Shown: positions 1 to 11,999 of the stretch, in pieces
Layout of the letters: each line of letters starts with the position of its first letter
Position numbering within the stretch: position 1 is the first letter of the stretch
Source: Cynocephalus volans
Lineage: Eukaryota; Chordata; Mammalia; Dermoptera; Cynocephalidae
NCBI RefSeq assembly: GCF_027409185.1
Contig: NC_084462.1
Location: 24,589,577-24,653,576 of the forward strand
Direction: 5' to 3'
DNA length: 64,000 bases
The notes under the pieces: generated by a model
What the model saw: only the letters and a program-made list of their open reading frames with translations
Databases searched by the model: none
Told to the model about the DNA's origin: nothing
Translations under genes and position numbers: made by a program

Positions 1-569
1 AGAAAGTCATCACACCTTAATCTGATCAGAAAACATTAATGTAAAGAATGATTAACTATACCAGATTAACTATAATGGGGTAAAGAGGGTTCTAAAGAGT
101 ACTATAGGGCTGAAGGATAGGACTTGAGCTCTTAAGAATCCTTTGGCTTACTAATTTGCTCTAAACTGCTATCCATTTTTGCTACTTGTTCCATCTACTG
201 AATGTTTTCAAAGAATATTTCTCTTTGCAAGATATCTAATTGTTCTTTGTAATCTGTAAGAAATTCAAAGTCACACATACATTGGCTCTAGGAGGGACCT
301 GAGCTACCACCCCAACCTGGCAGCAGCAAGGCAAAATGAGGCACGGTGAAAAAAAATTACTAGTTGGCATTGCATGCTCTCCCTCTGGTGTCACAGGGTG
401 AATTTCTTTCCTCACTCTGTGGTGACAAGGGAGTGTTCATTGGCACTCTGCTCTCACCAGGGTGGCATCAGCTGGGCCCAAAAGACAGCTGAATGTTCAC
501 TCCATCTGACCTGCATGCCACACCTGAACATGGTGTGCCTGCTACAAAAGGAGGTAAAATAAGACCCAG
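1..569. other. No feature recognised
   Basis: AT-rich intronic or intergenic sequence of NXPE copy A. The expected terminal exon of copy A is not here. Confidence 0.5.
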
Positions 570-1480
570 TCTCACAACAAAACACCCAAAATGTCCAGTA
601 TACAATGGAAAATCAATCAGCAAACCAAGAGCCAGAACAATTACAACTTGAATGAGAAAAGACAACCAATAGGTGCCAATGCCAAGATGACTCAGATGTG
701 GGAATTATCTGATAAGAATTTTAAAGCACCCATCATGAAAATGTTTCACTGAGCCATTATGAATACTACGTACCCATTGGTACAGCTAAAACTTAAAAGG
801 CAGAACTTTTTAAGTGTTGGCAAGGACACAGAGCAACAGAAGGTCGTATACACTGATGGTTAGACTATAAAATGGTACAACTAGTGTGGAGAACACTTTG
901 GCAGCTTTTTCAAAAGTAAAACATACACCAATCATATAATCCAGCCATTCCGCTTTAAGGTATTTACATAAGAGAAAGGAAATCATATGCACATACAAAG
1001 ACTTGTACACAAATATTCTTAGCAATTGTATTTGCAATAGCTAAATATTGGAAACAGCCCGAATTTCCATCAACTGATGGATGGGTAAACAAGTTATGGT
1101 ATATCCATATAATGGAATACTATTCAGAAATAAGAAAGGAATAAACTATTGCCACATGCAGAAATGTGAACAAAACTGAAAATAATTATGTTGAGTGAAA
1201 GGAGCCTTGCATAGAAAACAGCATAAAGTTCTAGCATATGCAAACTAAGCCCCAGAGGCAGAAAGCAGAGGAGAAGTAGGAGAGAGGCGTGGGGAGAGCG
1301 AGAGGGAAGGATTACAAAGGGGCATGAAGAACCTCTTCTGGGTGATGGACAGCATCTGGTCTGCAGTGATAGTTTTCCAGGTGAATATATTTGTCATAAC
1401 TTACCAAACTGTACATTTTAAATATGTGACACTTATCGTTTGCCAACTATACCTCAATAAAGAGTTTAAAATAAAGGGGA
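570..1480 (+). repeat. Old L1 fragments (internal piece and 3' end)
   Basis: 570-775 resembles an old L1 internal segment (gggaattatctgataag, attttaaagcacccatca). 805-1480 is a typical L1 3' end: ggcaaggacacagagcaac, atggaatactattcag, and accttacctcaataaa-type ending near 1460. Confidence 0.75.
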
Positions 1481-2410
1481 ATCTCAAATTAGGACTAATG
1501 ACTGATAGTGACAACATAGTAAATTTCTAAATTTGGTGGGAAGACAGGAAAGTACCCGAGCTTCCCATTTAAGAATGGAGATAATATGCTTAGGAGGACT
1601 TTCCTCAAAATCATGGTAAGCAAGTGCTAAAATTAGCCCATTGATACTTTATAATTGAGTTTATAGAGATTTTGGTCACTGAACACTGGGCCCAGTCTGA
1701 CAGGCATTCTGGCTGGCGTGTCTAGTCCATCTTCCCACTTACTCCACAGGCATCTCTGAGACGTGTAATACCTTTTTACTGGCTACAGGTAGCTTGGGAC
1801 ATAATTTTTCTTAAAATAACTGCTTTCGTATACTGAGGGTTTTGTTTTCCAAATGGGGGTTACTCACAAGTCTTGTGATCGTTTTACGTTTTCCATTAAT
1901 TTTGACTATTTAGAAAACAGGGAGCACATGGAAGATTTGGAGTTGGATTAGTTTTGCTTTGGTGGGGCTCGCTCAGTCTTTCGGTGCTAAGGGAACCATC
2001 ATCTCTACCAAATCACTGGCCAAGACCAAACCAGTGAAAAAATCGAGTGGGGTGAAGGACAAAAGTTTGAACTTTATGTCCTTCACATTTTAATTTTCCT
2101 TAAGAGACTAAATGGGGAATTCATTTAGAACCTAAACGGGGACTTTTTGGTAGAGTCACACATTGTATTCTTTGAAAGTTGTTGATGTCATTTGAGCTCG
2201 TTAAATAACTTCCAATGAGCTAAACTGGAAAGCTAGGTCGATGGTGATAATCCGTCCTCCCAGCTCTCACTCACTCGTCCTTTGGAAAGTGCCAGCATCC
2301 TGCCCCACCTCTGCACGAACTACAGGAGTCTTGCTCTTCAACGCCCTCCCTGTTCCCCTTGTCCTTCATAAGTCTGCAGGCTCCTGCCCTCTCCCCTCAC
2401 AGTCTCTCAC

Positions 2411-2584
2411 AGGGCACGGTGTCACGCAGATATTCCCACCACTGCCGGAGTGTGGAATCCCCCATCATGTGGACGATGTGGCCAGCCAGGCAGCCCAGGA
2501 TGCTGTTAACAGTGGGGAAGGAGCGGCCAGAACAGGACAGTGAGTGCCACACATCTTGGTGGTAGAAGCCAGAGGGTTTTAGTG
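2411..2584 (-). CDS. NXPE copy A, exon with the GDS catalytic motif (174 bp)
   Basis: Acceptor gggcttccag precedes 2584 and donor GTGAGA follows 2411. The 1 nt carried in plus this exon reads A-L-K-P-S-G-F-Y-H-Q-D-V-W, a run of Ser/Cys/Gly residues, then GHIVHMMGDSTLRQWWEYL and D-T-V-P. The G-D-S-T-x-R block is the nucleophile motif of the PC-esterase (GDSL-like) fold and corresponds to the LMGDSTIRQW region of NXPE proteins. The reading frame is intact. The copy B homologue is 32 bp shorter and has lost the Asp. Confidence 0.85.
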
Positions 2585-5500
2585 CTGGAAGCCCAGGGTG
2601 GCATGGGGGCCGTGGAGACAGTGCTACAAGAAGGAGCAAAACAGAACGGGCTAAATAACAAACAGGCTAACGTTAATATCTTACAATATTAGACTGCCAG
2701 GCACTCTTCTATGTACTTTATATGTATTATTTCATTTACTCTTTTACAAAACCCAGAAAGTACTATTCTTACCTCCATTTCAAAGTGGGGACACTGAGGC
2801 ACTGAAATGTTATGTAACTTACCCATGATCAAGAATAGTGCCTGGAAGATCCTCAAAAACCCAAACATAGATCTACTATATAGAGCAGCAATCCCACTTC
2901 TGGGTATATACCCAGAGGAATTGAAAGCAAGATCTCAAAGAGATCTGTGCACTCCCATGTTCATTACAGCATTATTCACAACATCCAAGAAATGGAAACA
3001 TCCTCTGATGGATGAATGGATTTTTGAAATGTGGTACATCCATACAATGGAATATTAGTCTTAAAAAAAGAATTCTGCCACTTGACAGCATGGGTGAAAC
3101 TGGACTGCATCATGCTAAATAAAGTAAGCCAGACAGAAAAAGAAAATACTCTATGATCTCACTGATAAGTGGAATCTAAAAAAATTAAACTCATAGAAGC
3201 AGAGACAGGGGTTGGAGGAAATGGAGAGAAGTTGGTCAAAGCATACAAACTTTCAGTCAAACTTTTCAGAATAAGTTCTGGTGTTCTAATGTGCAACATG
3301 GTGCCTCTAGTCAATAATTCTGTATTATATGTACCAGCCAGCTGCCCACCCCCCAAAATACTGTATTACATGTTTGAAATTTACTAAGAGAGTAGATGTT
3401 GAGTGCTCTTACCATCAAAAAAAAAAGTACCTATGGGAGGTAAGGGATGTGCTAACTAACATGTTTGTGGTAATTGTTTCACAATGTGTATGTATATTTT
3501 ATCATCACATTGTACACCTTAAATATACACAATCTTATTTGTCAATTTTACCTTAATAGGAGGGTACTTCAAAACGTTCATGGAAAAAATAGAATTAAAG
3601 ATAATATGAATCTTTCCATGAACTTTCTGACATACCCTTGAACTACACGATACCAATTACATGAGGAATCTAAAATAGTCAAATTCACAGAAGCAGAGAG
3701 AGACACGGTGGTTGTCAGGGGCTCGAGGGAAGGCAAGATGGTGATGTATTAGTCAACAGGTACAAAATTTCAGTTACACAGACGAGTAGGTCCTAGAGGT
3801 CTACTGTACAGCATAGAGCCTAGAACTAACAATAGTGTGTTATGTATTATTATTGCATAATACATACTACATTTATTATTTTAAATATATAATGTATCTT
3901 TATTATTATATATCATGTATTGCTATTATATATAGTAGAAGGTTGATCTTATATTAAGCATTTTTATCACACAGAAAAATAATAATCAATAGAGACGTTG
4001 GGACAAAACTTATGGAAGTAATGGATATGTCTATGGAATAGATTGTGGTGATGTTTTCACAGGTGTGCACTTATCTTCAAATTCCTCAAGTTGTATACAT
4101 TACATTTGTATGGCTTTTAGTATTTCAATCATACCTCCATGTTTTTTTTTAATGGATAGTGACTGGTAGAGATAGCATTTGACTCCAGGAAGTCTGATGT
4201 TACAGCCCATACTACTAACCACTATGCATACTGCCCTGGCTGGGAGAAGCTAAACTCCAGTCAAGGAATAAAACCCCTCCAAGTCAATTACCACCATCAT
4301 CATAACCCCCCCAGCATATCCCAGCTCCACTCACCCAGGATACTGTTCTCTGTGTCTCCCCGTCTGATCTGAATTGGAGAAATGCCATGAGGTAGTAGCT
4401 TGTCAGTCACATTCCTAGAGAAACACCAAGAATGAGAATTAAGGAATGGTGACCAGATGAAAGCTTAAGTCACTGTGGGCATACAAGGGGTCTTCAGAAA
4501 GTTCATGGAATGGTTTGTATTATATGTTAATTCAATTTTTCCACAGACTGTTTGAAGTACCCTAGTATGGTGATTGACTTGTAATTTCTACTCTGCCTAA
4601 TTCCAAAAAGGTTGTTATAATACAATTAACACATTTATAATTTGGGCCAATTACAATAAAGAGTTAGAAAAATAATGGAAGAAAGAGAAAATCTAATCGG
4701 GAGCCTTGGAGAACGACTTTCTGCAATTAACCCACCCATTTAGCTCTCAGCAAACTAATAGTCAAGGTGAGAAAAGAATGACTGAGCCAAATCATGTAGT
4801 CCACCTGATAAATGGAAATACCCAAGCATGCCGGGAGACACCAACTTGTCCTGACACCAAATTCTGCAAGGAACATAGAGCAGAATCATTTTTTGTTACA
4901 CGAACACCCAGACAATGGGAAGCGTATGCTCTACTTTTTAAGTTGTGGGTTGTGTATAGTGACTACCAAAGACGTGGGATGAAAGAGCGAGGTAGTGTGG
5001 GACAGCCCCGTACACTGGAGAAACCTGCAAACAGCACTTCAGCCAGGTGATCGAGGTTAACACCAACAGGCACAAACCATGTTGATAGTATATACCCTTG
5101 ACATGATGTGATGATAGTGTCACTTTACGTCTGTGATCTTTCTCCCCAAAACACACAACCTCAGCTCAGTTACAATAAGAGCAGCATACAAATGTCTATA
5201 GAAGAGAATCCTGCAATAAAGTTGACTAATACTTCTCAAAACTGTCAAGACCATCAGAGACAGAGAAAGTCTGAGGAACGTGCACAGCCCAGAAAAGCCT
5301 AAGGAGACATGACAACTGACCATAATGTGGTGACTTGAATGGGATCCTGGAACATCAACCAAAAGAGACCTTAGTTTAAAACTAAGTAAATCTAAATAAA
5401 CGATGGACTGTAATTAATAATAATGTGTCAACATTTGTTCATCAACTGTAACAGATGCACCACACTCATGGAAAATGTTAATACTCAGAGAATCGGGGCG

Positions 5501-8500
5501 GGGGAGGAAGGGAAGGTGGGAACTCTGTTCTGTCTGCCCAGTTTCTCTGTAAATTTAAAAGTGTTCTAGAAAATAAAGTGTACTAATACAAAAAGCCCCA
5601 GCAATTCCACGCACGGGTGTTTGCCTAAGAGAAATGAAAATATCTGCCCACAAAACTCTCATACCCCAATGTTCACAGCAGTTTTATTCCGAATGGCTTA
5701 AACCTGAGAAAAAACCCAAACGTTCATCGAGACGTGAGTGAATTAACAATGTATGGTGTCCCCATGCAATAGCATTCAGCAATAAAAAGGAAAAAACCCT
5801 ACAGATATCAACATGGATGAATTTCAATACATTTTACTGAGCAAAAGAAACCAGGTACAAGAGTGCATACTGTATGATACAGTTTTTATGGGATTCTAAA
5901 AAAGGCAAAATTGAAATATACCATCAGAAAGCAAATCAGTGTTTGACTGGGGCTGGACATGGGTGGGGAACATCAACTGTGAGGGAGCACAAGAGAATTT
6001 CCACGGGTGGTGGAAATGTTCTGTATCTTGATTGTGGTTGGTGCAGGTACACAGGTGTACACATTTATTAAAACCCATTGACCTGCAGGTTTGAAATGAG
6101 TATATTTCATTGGATGTAAATTATACCTTAATAAAGTAGATTTTTTAAAAAATGCTTAAATGAATACAAAAAACTCAGACAACAGGATTATGGGCTATGG
6201 ACTAATGCCAGAATTAAACAAATAGCTATTAAATGACTTAGTAAATATTTCTTGCATGCATGTATGAACTGCTGTCTCTAGAATTGACGGGCTGTAGTTC
6301 CAGTTAGGCTGGAAACGCTGTTGGGAAGTTGTTTCATGTGTTTGCGACTAGATGTCTCTCCCATTCCCCAAAGCTAATGCTGAGAGCTCACCTCCTCTTT
6401 CTCCCTGCGCTTCCTGGGGCAGAGCAGAGAGGGACAGGGACAGCACCTCTTACTTTACAGAGAAGCTCTCTCACCATTAACCCCCTTACTGGAAAATTCG
6501 TCTACTTCACGCATTCCCACTTCCTCCTTGCCCTACTCAAGAGAGGAGGCAAAACTGGATCTATGCCCTTCTCCATGTTTTAGATTGTGCCATGTTCATT
6601 TTCTGCACCATCTTTAACTTATTCTTCCTTTCAGTTCTTTCTTTCTAGAATATAAGCATCGTCACATCTGCTCCGTTAGGTAAAGCCATTCTTCCATTCT
6701 TACCTCCTCCTGTAACTACAACTCTATCAGGTGCTTTTCCTTCATAAGACAACTTCTTGAAAGACTCATCTGCCCTTGTTATCTGCTTCTTTTCCCACCC
6801 CAATACACATATCTTTAAAAAGATATCGCATTGTGTCCTTGACATCCAGCCCTATTGGGTCTTAACATTTTGCCAGATTTGAATCAGATCTTTCTTTAAA
6901 AACAAAATGATCAACAGATAAAATAAAAAATAGTGCTAACACCAAATGCTGAGAAGGATGCAGAGAAACTGTGTCTCTCATACATTGCTGGTGGGAGGGT
7001 AAAATGATACAGGCACTCTGGCAAACAGTTTGACAAGTTCTTATAAAACTAAACATCCACTAATCACACAAACTAGCAATTGCAGTCAGGCATTTATTCC
7101 AGACAACTGAAATCTTATGCTCACATAAAAATCTGTACATGAATATTCATAGCAGCTTTATTCATAATAGTCAAAAACTGGAAATAACCCAAATGTCCTT
7201 CCATGGGTGAATGGTTAAACAAATTCATATAATGGAAACCAGGCAGCAATAAAAAGGCATAAATTATTGATATACAAAACAACTTGGACGGATCTTAAGG
7301 GCATAGGGAGAAAAAGCCAATATCTGAAATGATTACATACTGTATGATTCCATTTATATGCTATTCTAGAAATGACAAAACTATAGAGATGGAGAACAGA
7401 TTAGTAGTTGCCAATGTAGGGACAGGGGTTGGAGGGTGGGAAGGCCATAAAAGTATAGCACAAGGATTTCCTTTATGGTGATGGGACATTTCTGTACCTT
7501 GATTGTGGTGGTGGTGGTTACACAAATCTACACATGGGCTACATTTGCAAAAACTTACACATGTACCCATGAACACACACACAGGTGGATGTGCGAGCTG
7601 GTAGGTGAAGACTTAATGAGGCCTGTAATCTTGTTAACATAGAGTAGCAATGTCTATTTTCTTGTTTTGATTGTGCTACAGATACATGAGATGCTGCCAT
7701 TGGCAGAAACTGGGTGAAGAGGTCAGAAGACTATGGACTATTTTTGCAGCTTCCTGTAGGTCTGTCATTATCTCACAATAAAAAGTTAAATTTAGAAAAG
7801 TAATAAGTAGATTATTACAGGTACCACATAGGTACCCTCTATACTCTCACCCTTTCCCATTCTGTTCCTCACAAGGATATAGTCCCTATCTTGAATTCAG
7901 TGTTTGTGATTCTCATCTACATTTTGTACATTTGATTTATATTTATATTAAATAGCATTGTTTGCAAGTTTTAGAACTTTGCATAAATGGAATGATATGT
8001 GTTTATTACTACTCATTATCTTTTCAAGATTTAGAAAGTTTTGAAAGGGAGCTGTTCTTTATTCATTTTTAAATTATAATTGCATTGTTTGAATATACCA
8101 TAATTTCTTCATCCATTTCTTATCTGTTGTCATTTAGATAGTTTTCAATATTCTCCTATCACAGACAATGTCTGCAATAAATACTATTGTACATGTTCCC
8201 TGGCTCTCCTGTAAGAAAGAGAAATCTACAGTTTATAACCAGAAGCAAACCTTTGGACTGTAAGTTATATGCATCTTCAACTTTACTAAGTATTGTTAAA
8301 TTGCTTTTCAAAGTTCTTATAACAATTTACACTCCCAGCAGTGGTATACGATCCTTTTTGTCTCTACACATCCTCATCACCTGTGTTTTTGTCAGATTCA
8401 AAGATTTGTTCATATAAAAATTATTAAATAACATCATATTTTGTTTCTTCAACTTTTTAAAAAAATGTTGAGACAGCTGGCTGGTTTGGGGATCTGAACA

Positions 8501-11500
8501 CTTCACCTTGGTGTTACAAGGCCACATTGTAACCAGCTGAGCTAACTGGCCAGCCCTAAATAATATATTTCAGTTTCAATTAAATTTCCCTGACTACTCA
8601 TGAGATTAAGTATATCTTCAGATTTTATTCATCATTCAAAATTTTCCTTCTGTGATCTCCTGGTTATGTCTCTTGCCCATGTTTTCTGTTGGGCTATATA
8701 ATTTCTCTTATTATTTTGTATAATTTCTTTTCTTTTTTTCTTGGTGTCTGGCTAGTACAGGTATTGAACCCTGGAACTTTGTGTTGTCAGCACCGTGCTC
8801 TAAACAACTGAGCTCACCAGGTAGCTCCCTGTACAACTCCTTTATTTCTTCTGAGTACTAATCTTGTGTCACTTTTGTCTGTCACAGATATCATATTCTA
8901 GTCTATTATAGCTTGACTTACCCTATGTTTAGGGACTTTTTGTAATGAAGAAGTTTTTTATTTATATATAGCCCAACTTAACCAATATTTTCCTTTATGA
9001 TGTCTGCCTCGTTATGTCTGAGGCAATATTTTCCCAAGCTCAAAGCTTGGGAAAAAAGACATTTGCTGCTATTGTCTTCTTTGGGTTTTAAGGTTTGCTT
9101 TTCACAGTTAGCTCTTTAATCCTCCTGGCATTGATGTTTATGTATAGTGTGAGGCTGAAATCTAATTATGCTCTTTTCCATTCGTTGACTATTCAATATT
9201 TTCCCTGTAGATTTGAATGCCTATCGTGTTTAGATAAAGTTAGTTATGTTCATGGTTCTAGTTTCTTCCATGATCCATTTAACGATGCCTAAGCAAAAGC
9301 TACAATGTCATATTGAGAGAGCTGCCTAAAACTATTTCACACAGAAAGTTTGAAAGATATACCATGAAAATACTAAGAAAATGAAAGATGTTATAGCAAT
9401 TTTCATATGATAAAATTTAGAATTTAAGGCAAAAATCAAGAAAGGAAAATGCATAATTTACCAATAACATAAAAGAATCACCAGGTTGGATGAGCTGAAC
9501 AACATTGCCTTGAAATGTATGAAGTTACAACTGCTGAATTACAGAGAGGAATTGTCAAATCTACAAATACAGTGTATTAGTTCATTTCTGTTGCTCATAC
9601 AGAATACTTGAAATTGGGTACTTTACAAAGAAAATGAAATTTACTTCTTACTGTTTTATAGGCTGGGAAGTGCAAGGTCCAGGGGACACATCTGGTGAGG
9701 GCCTCGTTCTGGGTGGGAACTCTCTATAGTGTCCCGTGGCAACACAGGGTATCACATGGTGAAGATGGCAAGAGCAAGAGAGAGCTTATCCTCTCACTCG
9801 CCCTCCTTATAAAGCCATCAGAACCACACCCGTTACCCCACGAAAGGACCAATCCATCCACAAGGGTGCAGTCCTCACAATCTAGTCACTTCATTAAGGC
9901 CCCACCTTCCAAATACCATAATCAGACTTCCCACCCTCTTAGCACTGTTACAATGGGGCTCAGGCTGCAATGAGTTTCGGGGGCCATTCAATCCACAGCA
10001 CACAGTACAATATATTTGCATCTAAAATAAATAGATTAAGCAGACATAAAACAATTAATGACGATATAGATGATTGGAATAAGAAAATGAATAAGCTCTA
10101 ACAAATAGGTTCAGAATTCTATTCTGAAGAAATAGGAAATACATATTATTTTCAAGGAAACCCGGTATACAAACAAAAATTTAGTCATTTGCTGGGTCAC
10201 AAATGAACTCTAAACAAATTTCAAGGAATTGATATCACAAAGACCACATTTCTAGTCATAATGCAAATAAATGAGGGAAAAGCAAGAAGAAAAAGGTAGC
10301 AACTTTTAAAGTTCAAAAACTTCAAAAATAATTCCTAAATAATTCACCAGTTAAAGAAGAAATCACTATGGGAATTATAAAACATGTAAAACAGAATTAA
10401 AATGATGCTTCTACATATTAAAATTTGGAGAATACAGTTAAAACTGTGCTCACAGGGAAATTCATACCCTTAAACATTTTTATGTCATATAAGGAAGGTA
10501 GAAATAGATGAGCAAAGTCTTCTGAATCATGAAAGTATAAAAAAGAAAGAAATTCTCTGAGAAAGTAAAGGAACGGGCTGGCTGGTTGGCTCAGTTGTTT
10601 CCAGCACGGTGTTATAGGACCAAAGTCAAAGGGTTCAGATCCCCGTACTGGCCAGCCACCAAAAAAAAATTTTTTTTAAAGAAAGAAAGAAAGAAAAAAA
10701 AAAAAGAAAAACGAAATTGAAGGAATGAATGTTATAGATAGCAGCAGAATCTAATAAAATACAATGGAGAGTTTCTTGCCTGGTACTAGTTTCACCTAGG
10801 TATTTTCACCAACTCTCACTGACCTCAGGACAAAATATTTTTAAATCAACTTGAATAACTGATCTAACAAAATAATGAGAAATTGTCAGACGAAAATCTA
10901 AATGATGGCAGGAATCCAGATTTCAAAAATGAAGTGCTCGAGCCACGTTTGCCCTGAGATCATTTGCTCTGCTTGAATACTTAGTCTCTTCTCATGCCAG
11001 AATCCCGCTTTTTCCTTTAAGCCTAAAATCACTTGTAACCTTGTCTAGACATATAGCCGGACCAGTTTACTGTGCTACGTGTCTGTCCAGCAATGTCTGC
11101 CATAGAGCAGGTGCTCAACAAGCATGTGTTGAATGAGAATAGAAATTGGATCACAGACAAGATTTAGGAAAAAGGATGTGACTTAGGGTTGGGACAAGCT
11201 TCCCAGATTCTGCGTTTCTTACCATGCCAGCAGGGCCTCATCGTGTGCTGTGGTCACCTTCAAGTAACTCCCACTCGAGTGACCAACTAAAGAGTTGCAG
11301 GGCAGGGTAGGCGGTTGAGCACAGAACCAGAGCTCACTGGAAACCACATCCCTGTACTGGCAGGTAGGTCCTTTTGCTCCAGTCGACTGAGGGTCAACAT
11401 TGCAAATCACAATCTCTTTAGTTCCATTGGGCCCCTGGAAATATCCCCTAAAATCAACTGTGGCCCTTTTCTCTCTCCAGATTCTCCTCAGAACCCCAAC

Positions 11501-11977
11501 TGCCTCGCTGGAGTGGATCAGCCGCACTTGCACCTGGGCCTCCCCAGCCCAGAGCAGGGGGAAGGACAACAGGTATGTGCCATTCTCCAGATCCTGCACA
11601 TCCCCAGGGACCCCTGCCTTCAAGTCTGGACTCAACAGCTGTGCCCGAAATAGATCCCCACCATGGGTCTTGGGTCTGCCCCGGTGGTCCCTGGCCACAA
11701 GGACAGCCTCTAGGTAGCCTCCCAGAACATAGCTGGCCTGGACAGGATCCCTCAGGTGGTAGGTGGAGGTCTGGGGACTGGTGGAGGACAACAAGTCCCC
11801 TCTGTCTCCCGGGGTCGGAGGCCAGTACGGAATTCGGGTCAGGTTGGTGAGCTCCTGGGGGAGACAGTCCAAGAGTGGGAGAGATTCCGTGGATTTGGAG
11901 GCAGATTTAGAGACAGGACGGGGTCCTGGAGGATGAAAGATGGTGCTTTCAGGCCAGGATGTCTTGAAATAGAATAT
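2411..11977 (-). CDS. NXPE family gene, copy A (partial, three coding exons visible)
   Basis: This is a spliced minus-strand gene of the NXPE family: secretory-pathway proteins with a neurexophilin-like domain followed by a PC-esterase domain. Visible coding exons are 11223-11977, 4335-4414 and 2411-2584. Phases chain correctly: the first exon starts in phase 0 and leaves 2 nt, the second leaves 1 nt, the third leaves 1 nt. No stop or frameshift is seen in any of them. The terminal PC-esterase exon, about 533 bp in copies B and C, is not found left of 2411 and should lie beyond position 1. No copy-specific first exon with a signal anchor was found between 11977 and 17400. The family is clear, but I cannot choose among NXPE1-5. 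Some NXPE members have been linked to sialic-acid O-acetylation; that role is not shown here. Confidence 0.82.
2650..2830 (+). repeat. MIR SINE fragment
   Basis: Contains ccaggcactcttctatg, attatttcatttactc and ggacactgaggcactgaaat with cttacccatgatca, matching the MIR core and 3' part. It lies in the intron of NXPE copy A next to the GDS exon. Confidence 0.7.
2838..4150 (+). repeat. Old L1 3' ends in series
   Basis: 2845-3558 has gcaatcccacttctgggtat, gaatggatttttgaaatgtgg and a 3' UTR ending ttaccttaata. 3648-4140 is another L1 3' end (cagaagcagagagagac, tggttgtcaggggc) with an AT-rich stretch at 3836-3965. The inverted-repeat element at 3561 separates them. Confidence 0.75.
3561..3638. 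mobile_element. 78-bp inverted-repeat element (mariner-like MITE)
   Basis: Starts agggtacttcaaaacgttca and ends ttccatgaactttctgacat followed by accct: the ends are inverted repeats of about 25 bases with few mismatches, and the centre is AT-rich. The size and hairpin layout are like MADE1-type mariner MITEs, but the sequence is a different family. Confidence 0.65.
4335..4414 (-). CDS. NXPE copy A, small linker exon (80 bp)
   Basis: Acceptor gtttctctag precedes 4414 and donor G|GTGAGTGG follows 4335. With the 2 nt carried from the upstream exon it reads W-N-V-T-D-K-L-L-P-H-G-I-S-P-I and onward without a stop, leaving 1 nt. The same exon exists in copy B at 19792-19865 with 74 bp and clear sequence similarity. 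The exon joins the neurexophilin domain to the PC-esterase domain and includes a potential N-glycosylation site (NVT). Confidence 0.8.
4487..4563. mobile_element. Second inverted-repeat element of the same family
   Basis: Starts aggggtcttcagaaagttca and ends with ctgtttgaagtaccct, inverted repeats related to those at 3561-3638. It is 77 bp long. It lies just upstream (minus-strand sense) of the small linker exon of NXPE copy A, in the intron. Confidence 0.65.
5190..7800 (+). repeat. Three old L1 3' ends
   Basis: 5190-5583 has an old L1-type 3' segment (caactgtaacagatgcacc, gttctagaaaataaag). 5590-6150 and 6895-7795 are later-type L1 3' ends (ccccaatgttcacagcag, agcagctttattcataatag, tctcacaataaaaagtt). 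The stretch 6150-6890 between them holds no feature I recognise. Confidence 0.7.
8458..8557 (-). repeat. tRNA-derived SINE (CYN-like)
   Basis: On the minus strand it reads agggctggccagttagctcag, then gtaacaccaaggtg, gttcagatccccaaaccagcc and an A-rich tail. It is inserted in a minus-strand old L1. Confidence 0.8.
8729..8829 (-). repeat. tRNA-derived SINE (CYN-like), diverged
   Basis: Minus-strand reading: gggagctacctggtgagctcag, gcacggtgctgacaacac, gggttcaatacctgtactagcc, then A-rich. It is more diverged than its neighbour at 8458-8557, so it is an independent insertion. Confidence 0.75.
9573..10000 (-). repeat. MaLR-type LTR (ERVL-MaLR, MST/THE1-like)
   Basis: On the plus strand it begins tgtattagttcatttctg and contains cttataaagccatcag and attaaggccccacc. 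Read on the minus strand it starts tgctgtggattgaatg. Layout and phrases match mammalian MaLR LTRs. The flanks tacag (9568-9572) and cacag (10001-10005) agree at four of five bases, as expected for a 5-bp duplication. It lies inside an older plus-strand L1. Confidence 0.75.
10575..10712 (+). repeat. tRNA-derived SINE (CYN-like) with long A-rich tail
   Basis: Reads gggctggctggttggctcag, gcacggtgttataggacc, gttcagatccccgtactgg, ccagccacc, then an A/T-rich tail with gaaa repeats to about 10712. Confidence 0.8.
11060..11145 (+). repeat. LINE-2 3' tail beside NXPE copy A
   Basis: Contains gtctgccatagagcaggtgc, caacaagcatgtgttgaatg, the usual L2 terminus. It lies about 80 bases beyond the donor of the neurexophilin exon. 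A related L2 tail occupies the same place beside copy B. Confidence 0.65.
11223..11977 (-). CDS. NXPE copy A, neurexophilin-domain exon (755 bp)
   Basis: The acceptor (pyrimidine tract ending ctctacccacag) abuts 11977 and the donor gtaagaaa follows 11223. The exon encodes about 251 residues in one open frame. It opens with a family-like stretch (IFYFKTSWPES), followed by a Pro/Ser-rich linker and the neurexophilin-like domain (GGYLEAVLVARDHRGRPKTHGGDLFRAQL, seen in segments, then ENGTYLLSFPLLWAGEAQV). Near the C-terminal end are four Cys spaced as in NXPE proteins (C-N-V-D, T-C-Q-Y, W-F-C-A, L-P-C-N). Potential N-glycosylation sites (NLT, NGT) fit a lumenal or secreted domain. The copy B homologue at 24679-25892 is disrupted; this copy has no lesion. 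Confidence 0.88.
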
Positions 11978-11999
11978 CTGTGGGTAGAGAAGGAGGAAT

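Larger units (their letters stand above)
7830..9290 (-). repeat. Old L1, 3' half, minus strand, with two SINEs
   Basis: Contains minus-strand L1 phrases such as ttgcataaatggaatgatat and aagaagttttttatttatat, interrupted by the SINEs at 8458 and 8729. It lies head to head with the plus-strand L1 from 9290. Confidence 0.6.
9290..10905 (+). repeat. Old L1 ORF2 remnant, interrupted
   Basis: Contains degenerate ORF2 text such as aaactgtgctcacagggaaa and caccagttaaagaagaaatc. It is split by the MaLR LTR at 9573-10000 and the SINE at 10575. There is no open frame of use. Confidence 0.55.
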
